Of a stretch of 64,000 nucleotides of DNA, positions 1 through 8,892 are shown one piece after another. Every line of letters starts with the position of its first letter. Position 1 is the stretch's first letter. The notes beneath the pieces were generated by a model. That model did no database searches and was not told the DNA's origin. It was given only the letters and a program-made list of their open reading frames with translations. Source of the DNA: Porphyrobacter sp. (GTDB lineage Bacteria > Pseudomonadota > Alphaproteobacteria > Sphingomonadales > Sphingomonadaceae); assembly GCA_027531395.1 (NCBI GenBank), contig JAPZRO010000006.1, positions 62,001-126,000 of the forward strand, in the 5' to 3' direction. A program made the translations under genes and the position numbers.

Positions 1-1467
1 CCTGCCCTCGGCCGTGATCGCCAGCGCGATCTGGCCGCCCTGACCGCAGGCCTGCACCGCGTTCTGTAGCAGATTGACCAGCACCTGTTCGAGCTGGACG
101 TGGCGGGCGCGCACCGTCGCGGCGCTGGCCTCGGGGCCGGGCAGGGCGAGGGCTATGTTCTTCTGCCGGATCTGGTCGCGTAGCAGCAGCAGCGATCCGT
201 CGATCACCTCGGCGAGGGATATCAGCCGCGGTTCTTCCGCCGAGCGGCGGCTGAAATGCAGCTGCTCCTCGGTGATCTCGCCTATCCGGCCAGCGAGGCC
301 GGCGATGCGGGAGAAGTTCTCTGCCGCTTCGGCGGGCCGGTCGGCCGCGAGCAGTCGCTCGCCATTCTCGGCATAGACCCGCATCGCGGCAAGCGGCTGG
401 CGGATTTCGTGGCCAAGCCCGGCGGTGATCTGGCCGAGCGTGGCGAGGCGGTTGGCCTGTTGCAGCTGTTCGCGCAGCGCTGCGGTCTGGTGCGCGACCT
501 CAGCTGCGGCCCGAGCTTGCCGTTGTCGCCGCCAGACGAAGGCTCCGGCACCGGCCAGCAACAGCAGCGCGAGCATCACCACCCCGGCGAGGCGCCCGTT
601 GGCAAGCGCGGCCGAGAGACGCGGGGCGGGGTCGGCGAGCAGGTGCAATTCCCATCCGGTCGGCGCAATCGGCTGGATCTTCTCGATCATCCGCATAGGC
701 GAAGCGGATTGGTCGCCTCCGGGAAGCTCGAAAGGTTGGGGACGCGCTACCCCGAAGCGCACCGCATCGCGCGCCGGATCGCGGCTGACGGCGCGGGCAT
801 TGCCCGTGGTGGCGGCGCGGAACCGCCATGCGGGATTGCTGGCGAGCAAGACGATCCCGTCGGCATCGGTCACGAACACCCCCGCCTCGGCATCGCGCCA
901 CTTGCGCTCGAGACTGTCGAATTCGACCTTGACCGCCACTACCCCCAGCGGGGCACTGGCCGTGCCGACCCGTTCGGCTAGGTAAAGGCCAGGGCGGCGA
1001 CTGACCGTGCCGAGCGCGAATTCGGTGTGGGTGCCATCGCGCAGCGCCCCGGCGAAATAGTCGCGGAAGCCGTAGTTCGAACCGATGAAGCTGTCGGGCC
1101 GATCCCAGTTGCTCGCCGCCAGCGTGGTCCCGCGCGCATCCATCAGATAGATCGCCGCGGCATCGGTCTGCTGCGCCAGTGCGGCAAGGCGGCGGTTGAG
1201 CACTTCGCGCTGGCCGCGATCCCCGCCGAGCAGCGCGGCAACCTCGGGGTCGACCGCGAGAACGCGCGGGACCAGACTGAACTTGTTGAGCTCGCTCTCC
1301 AGCCCCGCGGCAAGAATTGCGGCCTGGCTGGTGGCGACGGAGCGGGTTTCGTCCAGTGCACGCACCCGCATCGCGCGATCAAGGCCGAGCATCGTCAGCC
1401 CGCCGATCAGCACGGCCGCGACCAGCGCGATCCCAGCCAGATACCAGCGCCCCAGCTTGCCCTGCAT
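1..1467 (-). CDS. dctB: C4-dicarboxylate sensor histidine kinase DctB (3' end cut by window edge)
   Basis: The frame is open from the ATG at 1467 to the window edge (489 codons). It starts with a short cytoplasmic tail and a membrane segment (about residues 8-26). A periplasmic sensor region of about 230 residues follows, then a second membrane segment and a coiled linker. The phosphoacceptor box is [12 protein letters not shown] with His353, close to the HEINQP form typical of DctB. The ATP-binding domain begins (conserved [11 protein letters not shown]) and is cut before its G boxes. DctB senses periplasmic succinate, fumarate and malate and phosphorylates DctD, a sigma-54 activator. The divergent neighbour is dctA, with DctD-type sites between them, which supports the assignment. 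dctD would be expected just beyond the left edge. Confidence 0.85.
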   Translation of the reverse strand, partial: MQGKLGRWYLAGIALVAAVLIGGLTMLGLDRAMRVRALDETRSVATSQAAILAAGLESELNKFSLVPRVLAVDPEVAALLGGDRGQREVLNRRLAALAQQTDAAAIYLMDARGTTLAASNWDRPDSFIGSNYGFRDYFAGALRDGTHTEFALGTVSRRPGLYLAERVGTASAPLGVVAVKVEFDSLERKWRDAEAGVFVTDADGIVLLASNPAWRFRAATTGNARAVSRDPARDAVRFGVARPQPFELPGGDQSASPMRMIEKIQPIAPTGWELHLLADPAPRLSAALANGRLAGVVMLALLLLAGAGAFVWRRQRQARAAAEVAHQTAALREQLQQANRLATLGQITAGLGHEIRQPLAAMRVYAENGERLLAADRPAEAAENFSRIAGLAGRIGEITEEQLHFSRRSAEEPRLISLAEVIDGSLLLLRDQIRQKNIALALPGPEASAATVRARHVQLEQVLVNLLQNAVQACGQGGQIALAITAEGR

Positions 1468-1500
1468 TGTGCGGCGCTCTCCCTTCGCTTGCGCCCGTGA

Positions 1501-1554
1501 TGTGCGCCTTTCCGCACTCGGCGCAAGGAAATTGTGCGGATTTCCGCACAATTT
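1501..1554. promoter_or_regulatory. Tandem DctD-type operator sites
   Basis: The right-hand site (1529-1554) is a perfect inverted repeat with 12-base arms, AAATTGTGCGGA and TCCGCACAATTT, around TT. The left-hand site (1501-1518) is an imperfect copy, TGTGCGcctttccGCACT. The two centres are 32 bp apart, about three helical turns. This resembles the paired upstream activator sites of rhizobial dctA as I recall them (TGTGCGG-type inverted repeats). The sites lie 129 bp or more upstream of the dctA start, a position from which an enhancer-binding protein could act. I found no convincing -24/-12 promoter downstream. Confidence 0.75.
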
Positions 1555-1682
1555 CACCGAGCTTCGATCCTAAATGTCTGAAGATAGGCCAAATGCGGAT
1601 CGGCCCGGGCAGGCTTGCCTTGCGCCTTGCATCGGCGCGATTGTGGCTTCGGAGAGTTACAAGCCGGGGGAGCCAGCGACCG

Positions 1683-3071
1683 ATGGGTTCGCACGCCGTC
1701 ACGACATCGGGGGACATTGCCCCGCCGGCAAAGAAGCCGCTGTATCGTCTGCTTTACGTGCAGGTGCTGGTTGCGATCGCGCTCGGTGCGGTCGTCGGTC
1801 ATTTTGCGCCCGAGTTCGGCGCAGCACTCAAGCCGCTCGGCGATGCCTTCATCAAGCTGGTGAAGATGATCATCGCGCCGGTGATCTTCGTCACCGTGGC
1901 GACCGGGATTGCCGGAATGCGCGATCTGAAGGCAGTGGGCAGCGTGGCGGGCAAGGCCTTCGCCTATTTCCTCACCTTCTCGACCCTCGCGCTGGTGATC
2001 GGCCTCGTCGTCGCCAATGTGGTGCGCCCAGGTGAGGGGCTGAACATCGACCCCGCCTCGCTCGATACCGCTGCGGTTGCCGACTATGCCGACAAGGCCG
2101 AGGAAACCACCATCACCGGTTTCCTGCTCGGCATCATCCCCGACACGCTGTTCAGCTCGGTCACCGACGGTCAGATCCTGCAGGTGCTGCTGGTGGCAAT
2201 CCTCGCCGGCGTCGCGATCGCCGCGACCCGTCCGGCGAGCGACCTCGTCACCGACGTGCTCGCCTCGTTCGGGGCGGTGGTGTTCAAGCTGGTGCACATG
2301 CTGATGAAGCTTGCGCCGATCGGGGCCTTCGGGGCGATGGCCTTCACCATCGGCGAGTTCGGGATCGGCAGCCTTGCCAACCTCGCGGCGCTGGTCGGGA
2401 CGTTCTACCTCACCTCGCTGCTGTTCGTGCTGGTGGTGCTGGGGCTGGTCGGATGGTTCAACGGCTTCTCGATCTTCGCGCTGATCCGCTACCTGCGTGA
2501 GGAATTGCTGCTGGTGCTGGGCACCTCCTCCTCCGAGGCCGCGCTGCCGAGCCTGATGGAGAAGATGGAAGCTGCCGGGTGCCGCAAGGCCGTGGTCGGG
2601 CTGGTGGTGCCCACGGGGTATTCCTTCAATCTCGACGGCACCAACATCTACATGACGCTGGCCGCGCTGTTCATCGCGCAGGCGGTGGGTGTGGAGCTGT
2701 CAATCGCTGAGCAGCTCACCCTGGTGCTGGTCGCTATGATCAGTTCCAAGGGCGCGGCGGGCGTGACGGGTTCGGGCTTCGTGATCCTCGCCGCGACGCT
2801 CTCGGTGGTGCCCGGCGTGCCGGTCGCCGGCATGGCGCTCATTCTCGGCATCGACCGCTTCATGTCCGAGTGCCGCGCGCTCACCAACTTCATCGGCAAT
2901 GCGGTGGCGACCATCGTCGTGGCGCGCTGGGAAGGGGCACTTGATCGCGAGCGCCTGAACGCCGCGCTGGCGGGCAAGCCCATGCCGCTGGAGCCCGAGG
3001 ACATCGAGCGCCACGAGCGCAGCGGGCCGGTGAGCGAAGAGCTCGCCAAGGTGCTGGAGAAGACCCCGTGA
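1683..3071 (+). CDS. dctA: C4-dicarboxylate:cation symporter DctA
   Basis: This inner-membrane transporter (462 aa, DAACS/SLC1 family) imports succinate, fumarate, malate and often aspartate. Family signatures are clear: the re-entrant loop motif [12 protein letters not shown], the [14 protein letters not shown] helix, the [15 protein letters not shown] loop, and [16 protein letters not shown] near the C-terminus. The frame is open further upstream, but the ATG at 1683 is preferred because GGGGGA lies about 11 bases before it and the protein then begins a few residues before the first membrane helix. The stop overlaps the next start as GTGA. Regulation by DctB/DctD through the sites at 1501-1554 is likely. 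Confidence 0.93.
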   Translation: MGSHAVTTSGDIAPPAKKPLYRLLYVQVLVAIALGAVVGHFAPEFGAALKPLGDAFIKLVKMIIAPVIFVTVATGIAGMRDLKAVGSVAGKAFAYFLTFSTLALVIGLVVANVVRPGEGLNIDPASLDTAAVADYADKAEETTITGFLLGIIPDTLFSSVTDGQILQVLLVAILAGVAIAATRPASDLVTDVLASFGAVVFKLVHMLMKLAPIGAFGAMAFTIGEFGIGSLANLAALVGTFYLTSLLFVLVVLGLVGWFNGFSIFALIRYLREELLLVLGTSSSEAALPSLMEKMEAAGCRKAVVGLVVPTGYSFNLDGTNIYMTLAALFIAQAVGVELSIAEQLTLVLVAMISSKGAAGVTGSGFVILAATLSVVPGVPVAGMALILGIDRFMSECRALTNFIGNAVATIVVARWEGALDRERLNAALAGKPMPLEPEDIERHERSGPVSEELAKVLEKTP

Positions 3072-4021
3072 TTGCCCGCGCACTCACCGCTCTGGCTGCA
3101 CTACTGGCCCTTCTTGTGCCCGCGCTGCCGCTCGCCGCGCACACCACCACGATCCCCGAGGAGATTCTGCTGTGGCCGGGCTCGATGCCCGGCAATGGCA
3201 AGGTCGAAGGGCCGGAAAAGATCGGCACCGAAGGCGCAGGGCTGGGCGCGGTGTCGAATGTCAGTCTGCCGCGCATGCGCGTCTATCGTCCGGCCATGCC
3301 CAATGGCGCGGCGGTGCTGGTGGCGGGCGGGGGCGGCTATTTCCGCATCCAGCTCAAGAAGGAGAGCACTCCTGCGGCCGAGTGGCTGCAGGCGCGCGGC
3401 TTTACCGTGTTCGAACTGATCTACCGCCTGCCCAATGATGGCTGGGATTCGACCGCGCCCTTCATGGACGCCCAGCGCGCGATGAAGATCATCCGCACCC
3501 GCGCCGGTGAGTTCGGCGTGGACCCGCAGCGGATCGGGTTCATGGGCTTTTCCGCCGGTGGGCATCTTGCGGGCTTCACCGCCTATCAACCCGCCCGCGC
3601 GCTCTATTCCGGCAGCGACCGCTACGAGGCCGTTTCGGCCCGTCCCGATTTCGCGGTGCTGATGTTCCCGGTCGTGACCTTGCGCAAGCCCTATGACACC
3701 ACCCGCACCCGCCGCGAGATCGTGGGAGAAAAGGCGGGCGAGAAGGCCGAGGCAGCATGGTCGCTCGATACCTATGCGGCCAAGGATGCACCGCCGACCA
3801 TCATCTTCGCATCGGCCGACGATCCGACCACGCCGCCTGGCCACGGCATCCTGTTGTTCCAGACCCTTGTCGCCGCCGGGGCGAGCGCGGAGCTGCATCT
3901 GTTCCGCGACGGAGGGCATGGCTGGGGGCTGGGCAAGCCGGAGCAGGTCATCAGCCAATGGCCGCAATTGTTCGAACACTGGGCGCGTTCGCTACAGATT
4001 ATTGAAAAACAGGGAGAATGA
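3068..4021 (+). CDS. Secreted alpha/beta-hydrolase (BD-FAE/acetyl-esterase-like)
   Basis: The protein has 317 aa and a signal peptide (about residues 1-24, ending PLAAH). The alpha/beta-hydrolase fold shows a GGGGYF oxyanion region, the nucleophile elbow GFSAGG, a late acidic segment ([11 protein letters not shown]) and the catalytic-type histidine in DGGHGWG. Relatives are esterases acting on acylated sugars or small esters. The GTG start overlaps the dctA stop by four bases, so translation is coupled. The next gene, a TonB receptor, also overlaps it. This placement suggests that it acts in the periplasm on an imported ester, perhaps releasing a dicarboxylate for DctA. The substrate is not shown by the sequence. 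Confidence 0.78.
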   Translation: MIARALTALAALLALLVPALPLAAHTTTIPEEILLWPGSMPGNGKVEGPEKIGTEGAGLGAVSNVSLPRMRVYRPAMPNGAAVLVAGGGGYFRIQLKKESTPAAEWLQARGFTVFELIYRLPNDGWDSTAPFMDAQRAMKIIRTRAGEFGVDPQRIGFMGFSAGGHLAGFTAYQPARALYSGSDRYEAVSARPDFAVLMFPVVTLRKPYDTTRTRREIVGEKAGEKAEAAWSLDTYAAKDAPPTIIFASADDPTTPPGHGILLFQTLVAAGASAELHLFRDGGHGWGLGKPEQVISQWPQLFEHWARSLQIIEKQGE

Positions 4022-4023
4022 GT

Positions 4024-7000
4024 ATGTCGACAAGGATTATGGGCAGGCTTGCCCTGATGTGCGGCGCGAGCCTCATCGCCGCCACCGCCGCTCATGCGCA
4101 GGAGCAGCCCGCGGATGTCAGCAGCACCGCCGCCACCGCCGATGATCCGGCGCGCGAGATCATCGTCACCGGCACCCAGATCCAGGGCGCCAAGATCAAT
4201 GACGTGCTGCCCGTCACCGTGGTCGACGAGATCGACATCCAGAACGTCGCGGCAACTTCGGGCGACGAGCTGTTCCGCGCGATCCCGCAGGCGGGCGGGG
4301 TGGCGTTCAACGAGCAGAACGACGTCACCTCGAACAACGCGCGCGGTGATGCTGCCTCGATCAACCTGCGCGATCTCGGCACCGGCAACACGCTGCTGCT
4401 GATCAATGGGCGGCGCATGGTGCTGAACCCTGGCTTCCAGACCGAGCTGCTGGTGCCGGTCGTCAGCCCCGACACCAACGAGATCGCGCCGGGCTCCGTG
4501 CGCCGGCTCGAAGTGCTGCGCGACGGCGCCTCGGCGATCTACGGCGCGGACGCGGTGGCGGGCGTGGTCAACACCGTGCTGCGCGGTAACCGCAGGGGCG
4601 GCTTCCTCGAAGGCGAACTGCGCCTGTCGGACGGCACCAGCGCCTATGCGACCCAGATCAACGGCGGTTTCGGCTTCGACTTCGCCGACGGACGCGCGAA
4701 CCTGACCATCTACGGCGGCTATTTCCACGAGAACGCCACGCCCGCCTCGGCGCGGCGTTATTCGGCCGACGATGACAAGCGCCCGCTGCTGGTCGGCACC
4801 GATTTCGAAGGCGATACGCAGTTCAACAACCGCAACACCTTCGGGCCCTTCGGCCAGTTCGACATCCAGATCACCAACAACAACCAGACGCCGATCCGCG
4901 ATGACGACTTCTTCATCCAGCCTTCGACCTTCACCGGCTGTCGCCTGCAACTGGGCAACGGGATCTGCGCCCGCAACGGCGATAACCCGGCGGTCGACGT
5001 GCGCTACAACCGCGCCTTCGGCACCACGCTGATCAGCGAGAAGACCCGTTACAACGCCGCCCTGCTGTTCAACTACGAGTTCAGCGACAATGTCGAAGGC
5101 TATTTCGAAGGGACGTTCTATCGTTCCGAGAGCAGCCGCAACATCACCCCGGCGGCGATCCTGAGCGCGGTGCCGGTGGGGATTTCGCGCAATGCCTACT
5201 GGAACCCCTTCGGCCCGGTGACCTTCCCGGGCGGCGCGGCCAACCCCAACCGCTTGCCCGGCCTGACCGTCCCCGCAGCCGGCGCGGACGTCATCATGGA
5301 GCGTTACCGCTTCGTCGATGCGGGCAACCGCACGGTCGACGTGGACAAGGATTCCTACCGCCTCGTCGCCGGTCTTCGCGGCAATTTCGGCGCGTGGGAT
5401 TTCGACACCGGCTTCGTCTATTCGGAAGCCAAGTCGACCGACCTTGAAGGCAACCGCGTCTCGCTGACCCTGCTCCAGCAGGCCATCAACCGCTCGACGC
5501 CGGATGCCTACAACCCCTTCAACGGCGGCTGTCTGGACGATCCCAACAACGGCGATTGCACCCCTAACCCGCAGAGCTCGATCGATCCTTTTCTGATCGA
5601 CGTGTTCCGCAAGGGTAAGACCACCCTCGCGCTGGCTGATTTCAAGGTCAGCAACAGCGCGCTGTTCAGCCTGCCCGGCGGCGATGTCGGCATCGCGGCG
5701 GGGGTCGAGTGGCGGCGCGAGACCTTCATCGATGATCGCGATCCGCGTATCGACGGCACCATCACCTGGACCGACAGCGTCACCGGCGTGTTCGACGGCA
5801 GCGATGTCGTGGGTACCAGCGCTTCGCCCGATACCAGCGGCGCGCGCGAGGTCTATTCGGCCTTCGTCGAAACCTTTGTCCCGCTGGTGAGCGAGGACAT
5901 GGACATTCCGCTGATCAGCGCGCTCAATCTCCAGCTGGCCGGCCGGATGGAGCACTTCAAGGACATCGGCGAGACCGCCATCGTCCCCCGCGCTGCGGCG
6001 TCGTGGACAGTCGTTCCAGGCCTCATGTTCCGCGGTGCATGGTCGCAGGGCTTCCGCGCGCCCAACCTCGTGCAGGTCAATGACGAGGGCACCACCCGTT
6101 CTAACACCCGCGACGATTTCGTGCGCTGTCAGGCGCAGGTAGAGAAGGGGATCATCACCGACCTCGGCGTGTGTCCGGGCGAGGGCGTGATCAGCTTCCG
6201 TTCCGGCACCGATCAGCTGCGGCCCGAGGACAGCGAGAGCATCAACCTCGGTGTCGTGTTCGAACCCAAGTTCCTGCCCGGCCTGACGGTGACCGCGGAC
6301 TACTGGCGCGTGAAGCAGACCGGCCTCGTCGGCACCTTCGGCGATGACAACGCGATCGCGCTCGATCTGCTGCTGCGCCTCAACGGCAGCAGCAACCCGA
6401 ACGTGATCCGCGCGGCACCGACGCAGGAGCAGATCGATCTCTACGCCGGCACGAGCCTTGCTGCGGCGGGCGACATAATCCGGGTGCTCGATCCCTATCT
6501 CAACCTCGACAGCCGCGTGTCGAAGGGTTGGGACTTCGGCCTGCTCTACAACGTCCCAGACTTCGGCCTCGGCGACTTCCGCCTGCGCTTCAACGCGGCG
6601 CGGCTCGAGGGCTTTGTCCAGTCGGCGGGCCCCGACGGCCAGACCCTGCTCGATGCGGTCGCCAGCGGCGAACTGCCGCCGGAGGTGCGGATCGAAGGTC
6701 TTGGTCAGCTGCTCGAACTCGACGGCCGGCCCAAGTGGCGCTTCAGTGGCTCGGTCAACTGGGGCAACGGCCCGGTCGATATCTCCGTCTTTGCCAACTA
6801 TGTCGGCGAGGTCTGGAACACGAGCGTGACCCGCGACGTGCCGATCGTGTCGGATGATCCGAACGCGAACTTCTACCGCGTGAACGACATGCTGACGATC
6901 AACACGGCCTTCACCTTCACTATCGATACCGATGGTCCGCTGGACGGTACCCGTCTGCGGGTAGGGGTGAACAACCTGTTCGACAAGGATCCGCCGCTGG

Positions 7001-7083
7001 CCGACGAGACCTACGGCTTCCTGAGCCAGCTGCATTCGCCGCGCGGACGCGTCGTCCGCTTCGAAATTCGCAAGAATTTCTGA
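4024..7083 (+). CDS. TonB-dependent outer-membrane receptor
   Basis: The protein (1019 aa) has a signal peptide ending AAHAQ, a TonB-box-like segment REIIVTG, a plug domain (INLRDLGTGNTLLLINGRR; VLRDGASAIYGADAVAGVVN) and a long beta-barrel ending in aromatic Phe (RFEIRKNF). An ATG at 4018 overlaps the upstream stop. The ATG at 4024 is preferred because AGGGAG at 4011-4016 is then seven bases away. TonB-dependent receptors import bulky or scarce substrates across the outer membrane using energy from TonB-ExbBD. It is co-transcribed with dctA, the hydrolase and the peptidase. The ligand is unknown; a dicarboxylate-containing oligomer or conjugate is a guess from context. Confidence 0.92.
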   Translation: MSTRIMGRLALMCGASLIAATAAHAQEQPADVSSTAATADDPAREIIVTGTQIQGAKINDVLPVTVVDEIDIQNVAATSGDELFRAIPQAGGVAFNEQNDVTSNNARGDAASINLRDLGTGNTLLLINGRRMVLNPGFQTELLVPVVSPDTNEIAPGSVRRLEVLRDGASAIYGADAVAGVVNTVLRGNRRGGFLEGELRLSDGTSAYATQINGGFGFDFADGRANLTIYGGYFHENATPASARRYSADDDKRPLLVGTDFEGDTQFNNRNTFGPFGQFDIQITNNNQTPIRDDDFFIQPSTFTGCRLQLGNGICARNGDNPAVDVRYNRAFGTTLISEKTRYNAALLFNYEFSDNVEGYFEGTFYRSESSRNITPAAILSAVPVGISRNAYWNPFGPVTFPGGAANPNRLPGLTVPAAGADVIMERYRFVDAGNRTVDVDKDSYRLVAGLRGNFGAWDFDTGFVYSEAKSTDLEGNRVSLTLLQQAINRSTPDAYNPFNGGCLDDPNNGDCTPNPQSSIDPFLIDVFRKGKTTLALADFKVSNSALFSLPGGDVGIAAGVEWRRETFIDDRDPRIDGTITWTDSVTGVFDGSDVVGTSASPDTSGAREVYSAFVETFVPLVSEDMDIPLISALNLQLAGRMEHFKDIGETAIVPRAAASWTVVPGLMFRGAWSQGFRAPNLVQVNDEGTTRSNTRDDFVRCQAQVEKGIITDLGVCPGEGVISFRSGTDQLRPEDSESINLGVVFEPKFLPGLTVTADYWRVKQTGLVGTFGDDNAIALDLLLRLNGSSNPNVIRAAPTQEQIDLYAGTSLAAAGDIIRVLDPYLNLDSRVSKGWDFGLLYNVPDFGLGDFRLRFNAARLEGFVQSAGPDGQTLLDAVASGELPPEVRIEGLGQLLELDGRPKWRFSGSVNWGNGPVDISVFANYVGEVWNTSVTRDVPIVSDDPNANFYRVNDMLTINTAFTFTIDTDGPLDGTRLRVGVNNLFDKDPPLADETYGFLSQLHSPRGRVVRFEIRKNF

Positions 7084-7097
7084 TAGACCCCCCGCCC

Positions 7098-8267
7098 ATG
7101 GGCATCGACATACGATACGCATGGGCGGGTCTGGCTCTGCTGGCGGGGGCGTGCGTGCAAGCGCCTCCTCCCGCGCCCACGCCGTCACCGGTTTTCGCCG
7201 GAACTGTTTGCCGGACGGCGACGGCGAGCCTTCATTTCGATTTCGACGGCGCGTCAGCCTCGACCTGCGCGGTGACCGGAGAGCGTGACTTCACGCTGCT
7301 GGTGACGCCCGAACACGCGCCCCCGATCAATCCCAGCCCATGGTATGCCTTCCGCTATGAGGCACAGGGCGATGCACCCGTCACGGTCACGCTGCGCTAT
7401 CTCGGCGGGTCGCACCGTTACGCGCCCAAATGGCGTAGCGCAGGCGAGACCCGCGAGCTGACGGCCGAGGTCAGCGACAAGGGCGCAAAGGCGGTGATCG
7501 CTCTGCCGCCCGGGAGCGGCATCGTGTCGGCGCAGGAGGTTGTCACGCCAGCCGATGCCGCCACCGATCTTGCCCGCTGGAGCGCCGCGACCGGCGCGCC
7601 GGTGTTCACGCTCGGCCAGTCGTATGACGGCCGCGCAATCGAGGCGATCCGCTTCGGTAGGCGCGATGCGCCGCGGCTTGTGATCCTGCTCGGCCGCCAG
7701 CATCCGCCCGAGGTGTCCGGTGCGATCGCGATGGAAGCCTTTGTCGATGCGCTGGCCGAGCGCGCCGGAGGCTTCGGCGATGTGCAGTTTCTGGTCGTCC
7801 CGATGCTCAATCCCGATGGCACCGCGCGCGGTCATTGGCGGGCCAATCGCGGCGCGATCGACCTCAACCGCGACTGGGGCGCCTTCACCCAGCCGGAAAC
7901 CCGCGCCGTCAAGGCGTGGCTCGACGGCCTGCCGTCCGGCGTGCGGCCTGTGCTGATGCTGGACTTCCACTCGACCCGCAACAACCTGTTCTACGTGCAG
8001 GGCGACGAGGCCAGTCCCGCGCAACAACGCTTCCTTGCGGCGTGGCTCGGCGGGCAGGAACAGGTCTTCGCCGGCTACCCCTTCACGATCGAGCCGCGCA
8101 ATGCCAACCCCGGCAGCGGCACGGCTAAGAACTGGTTCTTCGAGACCTACGCGATTCCGGCCTACACCTACGAAGTCGCCGATGATGCCGACCGTTCGGC
8201 CACCCGCGCCGCGGCACGCGCACTGGCGCAAAGCCTGCTCCCCGCGCTCGACGCGCTGGAGGACTAG
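7098..8267 (+). CDS. M14-family zinc carboxypeptidase lipoprotein
   Basis: The protein has 389 aa. The N-terminus has a lipobox (LLAGAC, Cys19), so it is probably membrane-anchored in the envelope. A beta-rich domain (about 35-150) of the kind found in cytosolic-carboxypeptidase-like M14 enzymes precedes the catalytic domain. Zinc ligands are His202 and Glu205 (RQHPPE) and His291 (DFHS). NPDG, ANRGAIDLNRDWG and the catalytic-type Glu359 (TYEVAD) are also present. It lies 14 bp after the receptor gene, so it is likely the last gene of the dctA operon. A role in trimming peptides or amino-acid conjugates brought in by the receptor is inferred. Confidence 0.85.
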   Translation: MGIDIRYAWAGLALLAGACVQAPPPAPTPSPVFAGTVCRTATASLHFDFDGASASTCAVTGERDFTLLVTPEHAPPINPSPWYAFRYEAQGDAPVTVTLRYLGGSHRYAPKWRSAGETRELTAEVSDKGAKAVIALPPGSGIVSAQEVVTPADAATDLARWSAATGAPVFTLGQSYDGRAIEAIRFGRRDAPRLVILLGRQHPPEVSGAIAMEAFVDALAERAGGFGDVQFLVVPMLNPDGTARGHWRANRGAIDLNRDWGAFTQPETRAVKAWLDGLPSGVRPVLMLDFHSTRNNLFYVQGDEASPAQQRFLAAWLGGQEQVFAGYPFTIEPRNANPGSGTAKNWFFETYAIPAYTYEVADDADRSATRAAARALAQSLLPALDALED

Positions 8268-8271
8268 CCGT

Positions 8272-8892
8272 TCAGCACAGCGCCCGTTCGCGCGCGATCA
8301 TCGCCGCATGGGTGCGGTTCTTCGCGTCGAGCTTGCGGCAGATGGTCTTGACGTGGAGCTTGATGGTCGGCTCGCGCAGATTGAGCTCGCGCGCGATTTC
8401 CTCGTTGGCATGGCCCGCGCACAGCCCGGCCAGCACCTCCAGCTCGCGCGGGGACAGACCCGAAGGCGCCGCCTCGACCGCGCGTGAGGGGCGATGCAAA
8501 TCGAATGGCATGTAGACCTCGCCCGCCGCCATGAAGCGGATCGCATTGACCAGCGAGCGGGCAGGCTGGGTTTTGGGCAGATAGCCCGCCGCGCCTGCCG
8601 TCAGCACTTTCTCTGCCACGCCCGGCGGGGCAACGCCAGACATCAGCGCCACCGGACGGCCTGCGCTTGCGGCGATGGCCTGTTCCAGCCCGCGATAGCC
8701 GTCCATTCCCGGCATCCCGTAATCGAGCACCACAAGATCGAACGGCAGCGCCGCCGCTTCTGCGGCAGCAATGCGATCAAGCGCCTGCGGCAGATCGGCG
8801 ACAGTCTCAACCACGAAGCCGGCTTCGGCCTCGAGATAGGAGCGCAGTGCGTCGCGCAGCAATTCGAGGTCGTCTGCGATCAGGACACGCAT
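8272..8892 (-). CDS. LuxR/NarL-type response regulator
   Basis: The protein has 206 aa. An N-terminal receiver domain has DD at residues 7-8, phospho-acceptor Asp57 (VVLDYGMPG) and the switch Lys in YLPKTQ. A C-terminal LuxR-type helix-turn-helix follows (LSPRELEVLAGLCAGHANEEIARELN). It overlaps the 3' end of the hybrid kinase gene by 13 bases and should be its partner. It converges on the carboxypeptidase gene with only four bases between stops. Targets are unknown. Confidence 0.9.
   Translation of the reverse strand: MRVLIADDLELLRDALRSYLEAEAGFVVETVADLPQALDRIAAAEAAALPFDLVVLDYGMPGMDGYRGLEQAIAASAGRPVALMSGVAPPGVAEKVLTAGAAGYLPKTQPARSLVNAIRFMAAGEVYMPFDLHRPSRAVEAAPSGLSPRELEVLAGLCAGHANEEIARELNLREPTIKLHVKTICRKLDAKNRTHAAMIARERALC

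Noticed and set aside
1600..1682. A sigma-54 -24/-12 promoter for dctA
   Set aside because: Candidate GG and GC pairs have wrong spacing or poor context, so no site was annotated.
3772..7188. A 1138-codon open frame opposite the TonB receptor
   Set aside because: No recognisable domains and a shadow composition, while the plus strand encodes a clear TonB-dependent receptor.
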